Part shown: piece after piece, positions 43,266 to 45,491 of the stretch
Position numbering within the stretch: the first letter of the stretch is position 1
Layout of the letters: the number at the start of each line of letters is the position of its first letter
Program-made: the position numbers and the translations under genes
The notes under the pieces: generated by a model
The model's input: only the letters and a program-made list of their open reading frames with translations
The model's database searches: none
Told to the model about the DNA's origin: nothing
From: Saprospiraceae bacterium
Lineage (GTDB): Bacteria; Bacteroidota; Bacteroidia; Chitinophagales; Saprospiraceae
NCBI GenBank assembly: GCA_020627785.1
Contig: JAHDGF010000021.1
Location: 25,889 to 71,379 of the forward strand
Direction: 5' to 3'
Length of the DNA: 45,491 nucleotides

Positions 43266-44315
43266 GAACAAAAAAATAACTTTGTAGTAATGGAAATTAG
43301 TAAAACAGATTACCGCGTATTCTTTGAAGAAATAAAAGAAGCGATACATCGGTCACAATATGAAGCCTTAAAGCAAGTAAATAAAGAACTGATCAACTTG
43401 TATTGGGAGATTGGGAAGATGATTGTTCAGAGGCAAGAAGAGTTTGGCTGGGGTAAATCAATAGTTGAGACTTTATCCGTAGATCTTCGAAATGAGTATC
43501 CAGGAGTGAAAGGCTATTCGACAGTCAATTTATGGAGGATGCGTAAATTTTATACAGAATATGAGGGAAATGAAAAACTCTCACCATTGGTGAGAGAAAT
43601 AGGATGGAGTCACAATACAGTAATAATAGATAGGTGTAAAGATGATTTAGAACGGGAATTTTATATTAAGATGACTAGGAAATATGGTTGGACGAAAGCA
43701 GTATTGACGCATCAAATAGAAGGTATGGCGTACGCAAGTTTTATGTTGAATCAGACCAACTTTGATAAGTCGCTAGAAGAGAAATATAGACATCAAGCAA
43801 AACTCGCGGTGAAGGATGAATACAGTTTTGATTTTTTAGAGATGAGTGAAAATTATAGTGAACGGGAGTTGGAGTTGAGTTTGGTGAGAGACTTGCAAAA
43901 GTTTATGACAGAATTGGGAGGCGACTATTCTTTTATAGGAAATCAATATAGGTTAGCCGTTAATGGAGATGAATTTTTTATAGACTTGCTACTGTATCAT
44001 AGAGGCTTGCAATCGTTGGTGGCCATAGAGTTGAAAACGACAAAGTTTAAGCCTGAGTATGCTGGGCAATTACAGTTTTATTTAAGGGTACTGAATGAAC
44101 AAGAAAAGAAAGCCCATGAAAACCCAGCGATAGGAATACTGATATGCAAGGATAAGAATAGAACAGTAGTAGAGTATTCATTAAAGATGATAGATCATCC
44201 GATGGGAATATCGAGTTACCGCACAGAAAGGAAAGTTCCTGAGGAAATGAAATCGTACCTACCAACACCAGAAGAAATCAGTAAAAGGATAGAACACTTT
44301 TTAGACGAAGAATAG
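43260..44315 (+). CDS. YhcG/DUF1016 PD-(D/E)XK nuclease
   Basis: A 351-residue protein. Residues about 18-165 are the DUF1016 N-terminal winged-helix region (LINLYWEIGKMIVQRQ, GYSTVNLWRMRKFY, REIGWSHNTVIIDRC, FYIKMTRKYGWTKAVL). Residues about 195-345 are the PD-(D/E)XK domain with Asp242, Glu257 and Lys259 in FFIDLLLYHRGL...AIELKTTKF, followed by Gln-containing GQLQFYL. YhcG proteins are predicted DNA nucleases often found beside restriction or mobile genes. ATG 43290 (MEISKTDY) matches usual family starts better than 43260, whose codon lies in the palindrome. Confidence 0.9.
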   Translation: MREQKNNFVVMEISKTDYRVFFEEIKEAIHRSQYEALKQVNKELINLYWEIGKMIVQRQEEFGWGKSIVETLSVDLRNEYPGVKGYSTVNLWRMRKFYTEYEGNEKLSPLVREIGWSHNTVIIDRCKDDLEREFYIKMTRKYGWTKAVLTHQIEGMAYASFMLNQTNFDKSLEEKYRHQAKLAVKDEYSFDFLEMSENYSERELELSLVRDLQKFMTELGGDYSFIGNQYRLAVNGDEFFIDLLLYHRGLQSLVAIELKTTKFKPEYAGQLQFYLRVLNEQEKKAHENPAIGILICKDKNRTVVEYSLKMIDHPMGISSYRTERKVPEEMKSYLPTPEEISKRIEHFLDEE

Positions 44316-44325
44316 ATGATTATGG

Positions 44326-44342
44326 TATCGCAATTTGCGATA
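44326..44342. repeat. Right palindrome bracketing the YhcG gene
   Basis: A 17-base palindrome, arms TATCGCAA/TTGCGATA around one T, located 10 bases after the YhcG stop codon. Its core TCGCAATTTGCGA (44328-44340) is the near-copy of 43253-43265. Confidence 0.6.
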
Positions 44343-44371
44343 GGTAATGATTGCAATTTTAAAGTAGTTGC

Positions 44372-44399
44372 CTACGCCCTTCGGTCGTAGTTATTTTTT
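44372..44399 (+). terminator. Probable terminator after the YhcG gene
   Basis: CTACG (44372-44376) pairs with CGTAG (44386-44390), with an inner CC/GG pair and a TTC loop, followed by TTATTTTTT. Confidence 0.5.
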
Positions 44400-44965
44400 A
44401 GATGATCTGCTCCGCTAACGCTGTACAGATCAAGCAGAGAAGCGGCGTTCGTCGGGGTTCGGTCGCACACATACCGCGCCAGAGCACTTCGTTGGCTCGC
44501 AGTCCGTTCCACTACGTTACACTTCCTTTGTCACGGTCTGCGTCTCCCTCAACCTCTTCACACGGCTGTTTTACTGTCTGCGACAGACTATGCCTTCACT
44601 ACGCTGAAGCTTCGTTGCGGTACGCTTGCGCCATAGACTGCCACATCCATCACAGCCTGGAATATTTGGCGGACTGCTCGACTCACTCGGCTGCGTTGCG
44701 TCGGATAAGAAAATCAAATTGAAAAAAAGTTGTTTATCCTCCTTACTTGCTGCACGCTCGAATGCTCGGGCACCTCGTCACTTCGTACGCTTCACCAGCC
44801 TCGACAAGCTACGTCTGGTTGTCGCTACTCCGCATCCTCGAAGCTGCAGCAACTTCACCTCCGTGCTGATACGAGTCAGCACTCCCGGTTCACACCTCGT
44901 TCGTGTCCGCAAGAGTCCGCCCCCGCGAATGCTAGACACGTTGAAGGCTCTTTCTCTGCTTTAGA
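44400..44965. other. GC-richer non-coding block with many short hairpins
   Basis: Clearly richer in G+C and CG than the rest of the window. Open frames here have no family features and read as compositional artefacts. Recurrent words are CTTCG, CTACG and TACGCT. Small inverted repeats include GATCTG/CAGATC (44404-44431), GTCTG/CAGAC (44576-44588), CTTCA/TGAAG (44594-44609) and the 7-base GTGCTGA/TCAGCAC around TACGAG (44863-44882). I cannot name it; it is probably part of the mobile element or a boundary region. Confidence 0.5.
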
Positions 44966-45003
44966 AATGAGAAGAAGAGAACATACAAAGAAGATGATGA
45001 CCA

Positions 45004-45144
45004 CGTAAGCCACCCAAAATGCGTCAGCATAAATTAGCTGGAGTGGTTATCATCTGGTGCCGGGAGAGGACCGCTACAGCAAGATAGGCTGACGCCTTTT
45101 TGAATGCTTACGCGATCCTCTCCCTTGGGGCTCTGTCCTTGCTG
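45004..45144. repeat. Overlapping inverted repeats that are mutually exclusive as stems
   Basis: CGTAAGC (45004-45010) with GCTTACG (45106-45112), and GCGTCAGC (45021-45028) with GCTGACGC (45088-45095), are nested. GGGAGAGGA and CGC (45062-45074) with GCG and TCCTCTCCC (45112-45124) form a 12-pair stem with one mismatch that crosses the first two. CAGCAAG (45077-45083) with CTTGCTG (45138-45144) crosses again. This could be a structured RNA, a site for recombination, or the element's end. Confidence 0.5.
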
Positions 45145-45187
45145 TTGAGTTGGTGGTGAAAGTAAGAGGTGTTTGGCAGGAGCATGG

Positions 45188-45250
45188 CACATAAGGGGGT
45201 AAAGCTATGTGTCCTGTACGTGAGTATGACATCATAGCGACTCTTATGTG
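45188..45250. repeat. Nested hairpin near the right edge
   Basis: CACATAAG (45188-45195) pairs with CTTATGTG (45243-45250). Inside, GCTATGTGTC (45204-45213) pairs with GACA-T-CATAGC (45228-45238) with one bulged T. Two properly nested perfect arms in 63 bases are more than expected by chance. No promoter or T-run fixes a strand. Confidence 0.5.
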
Positions 45251-45491
45251 TGGTGCTGAGGGAAGGAAAGGTAGGTGTGATAAAATGATTATATTGAGAA
45301 GGTAGAAGGTACTAAAAGTAGTGCTGGATTTTTTTGAATGGGAGGGAGGAAGAAGAAGGAATGCGGTGTTAAAAAAAAGAGTTAGAGGTGTACCCCTTAA
45401 TTTTTAACGGTCTTTATTTGTGTGCAGAGTTGCCGATGGGAATATCCAATAAACTGTGTCAATGATTAAAATTAGATAAATTATTATAAAC
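45251..45491. other. Right-edge stretch without a recognisable gene
   Basis: Purine-rich to about 45380, then AT-rich to the window edge. No open frame with family features on either strand and no visible duplicated att site. Confidence 0.4.

Noticed and set aside
44402..45008. Three overlapping plus-strand open frames in the GC-richer block
   Set aside because: Low-complexity Ser/Arg/Cys-rich translations in several frames at once, no start context and no family motifs. They follow from the rare stop codons in this composition.
1..45491. CRISPR array, rRNA or tRNA genes
   Set aside because: No regularly spaced identical repeats with unique spacers, and no cloverleaf or rRNA segments were recognised on either strand. 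The repeats at 1-201 are coding.

Overview
The window looks like chromosomal DNA of a Bacteroidota bacterium. The order Saprospirales or a relative is plausible but not proven. The evidence is an AT-rich sequence with little Shine-Dalgarno signal, several secreted proteins (two ending in type IX secretion sorting domains), FG-GAP/UnbV and fasciclin proteins, a Bacteroidota-type GHMP kinase, an acyltransferase 3 protein and lysine-rich histone H1-like repeats.

Layout. 1-1400: the end of a histone H1-like gene, then a valine/lysine-repeat coiled-coil protein with a C-terminal helix-hairpin-helix domain. 1.5-8 kb: prfC, a small lipoprotein, a leaderless HExxH metallopeptidase candidate, an M15-like membrane peptidase, and the end of a leftward operon (51-residue membrane protein, mfd, ydbS-like, ydbT-like). 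11.7-17.6 kb: rightward genes for a GHMP kinase, an outer-membrane barrel, a lipoprotein-type RidA homologue, a DUF3239-like membrane protein, a SET-domain protein, thioredoxin-type arsenate reductase and a non-canonical Nramp transporter. 17.6-26.8 kb: leftward genes for an OmpA lipoprotein, two barrel-like proteins, DUF423, uracil-DNA glycosylase, a coiled-coil membrane protein, a 1081-residue FG-GAP/UnbV protein with eight GCDS repeats, and an S10 peptidase. 27-33 kb: an M43 metalloprotease, a second FG-GAP/UnbV protein, a secreted protein of unknown function and an acyltransferase. 33-36.7 kb: an ECF sigma factor overlapping a membrane protein that resembles an anti-sigma factor joined to an outer-membrane barrel, and a two-domain fasciclin protein.

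The accessory part is 36.85-45.49 kb. It opens with a chimeric gene in which the N-terminal half of a DUF3137-type membrane protein is joined to an RHS core and a HELYH metallopeptidase tip. A small AT-rich lipoprotein gene, the likely immunity partner, follows 27 bases later. Next comes what looks like a mobile element: a divergent XRE regulator, an AAA+ ATPase gene broken by a stop and a frameshift, two tyrosine recombinases overlapping by ATGA (the second lacks key catalytic residues), and a YhcG/DUF1016 PD-(D/E)XK nuclease whose gene is bracketed by two nearly identical 13-base palindromes. The last 1.1 kb carries no convincing gene. It is richer in G+C and full of inverted repeats, and the element's right end is not visible.

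The most interesting items are the DUF3137-RHS toxin fusion with its partner, the palindrome-bracketed nuclease gene next to an asymmetric recombinase pair, and the structured DNA at the right edge.
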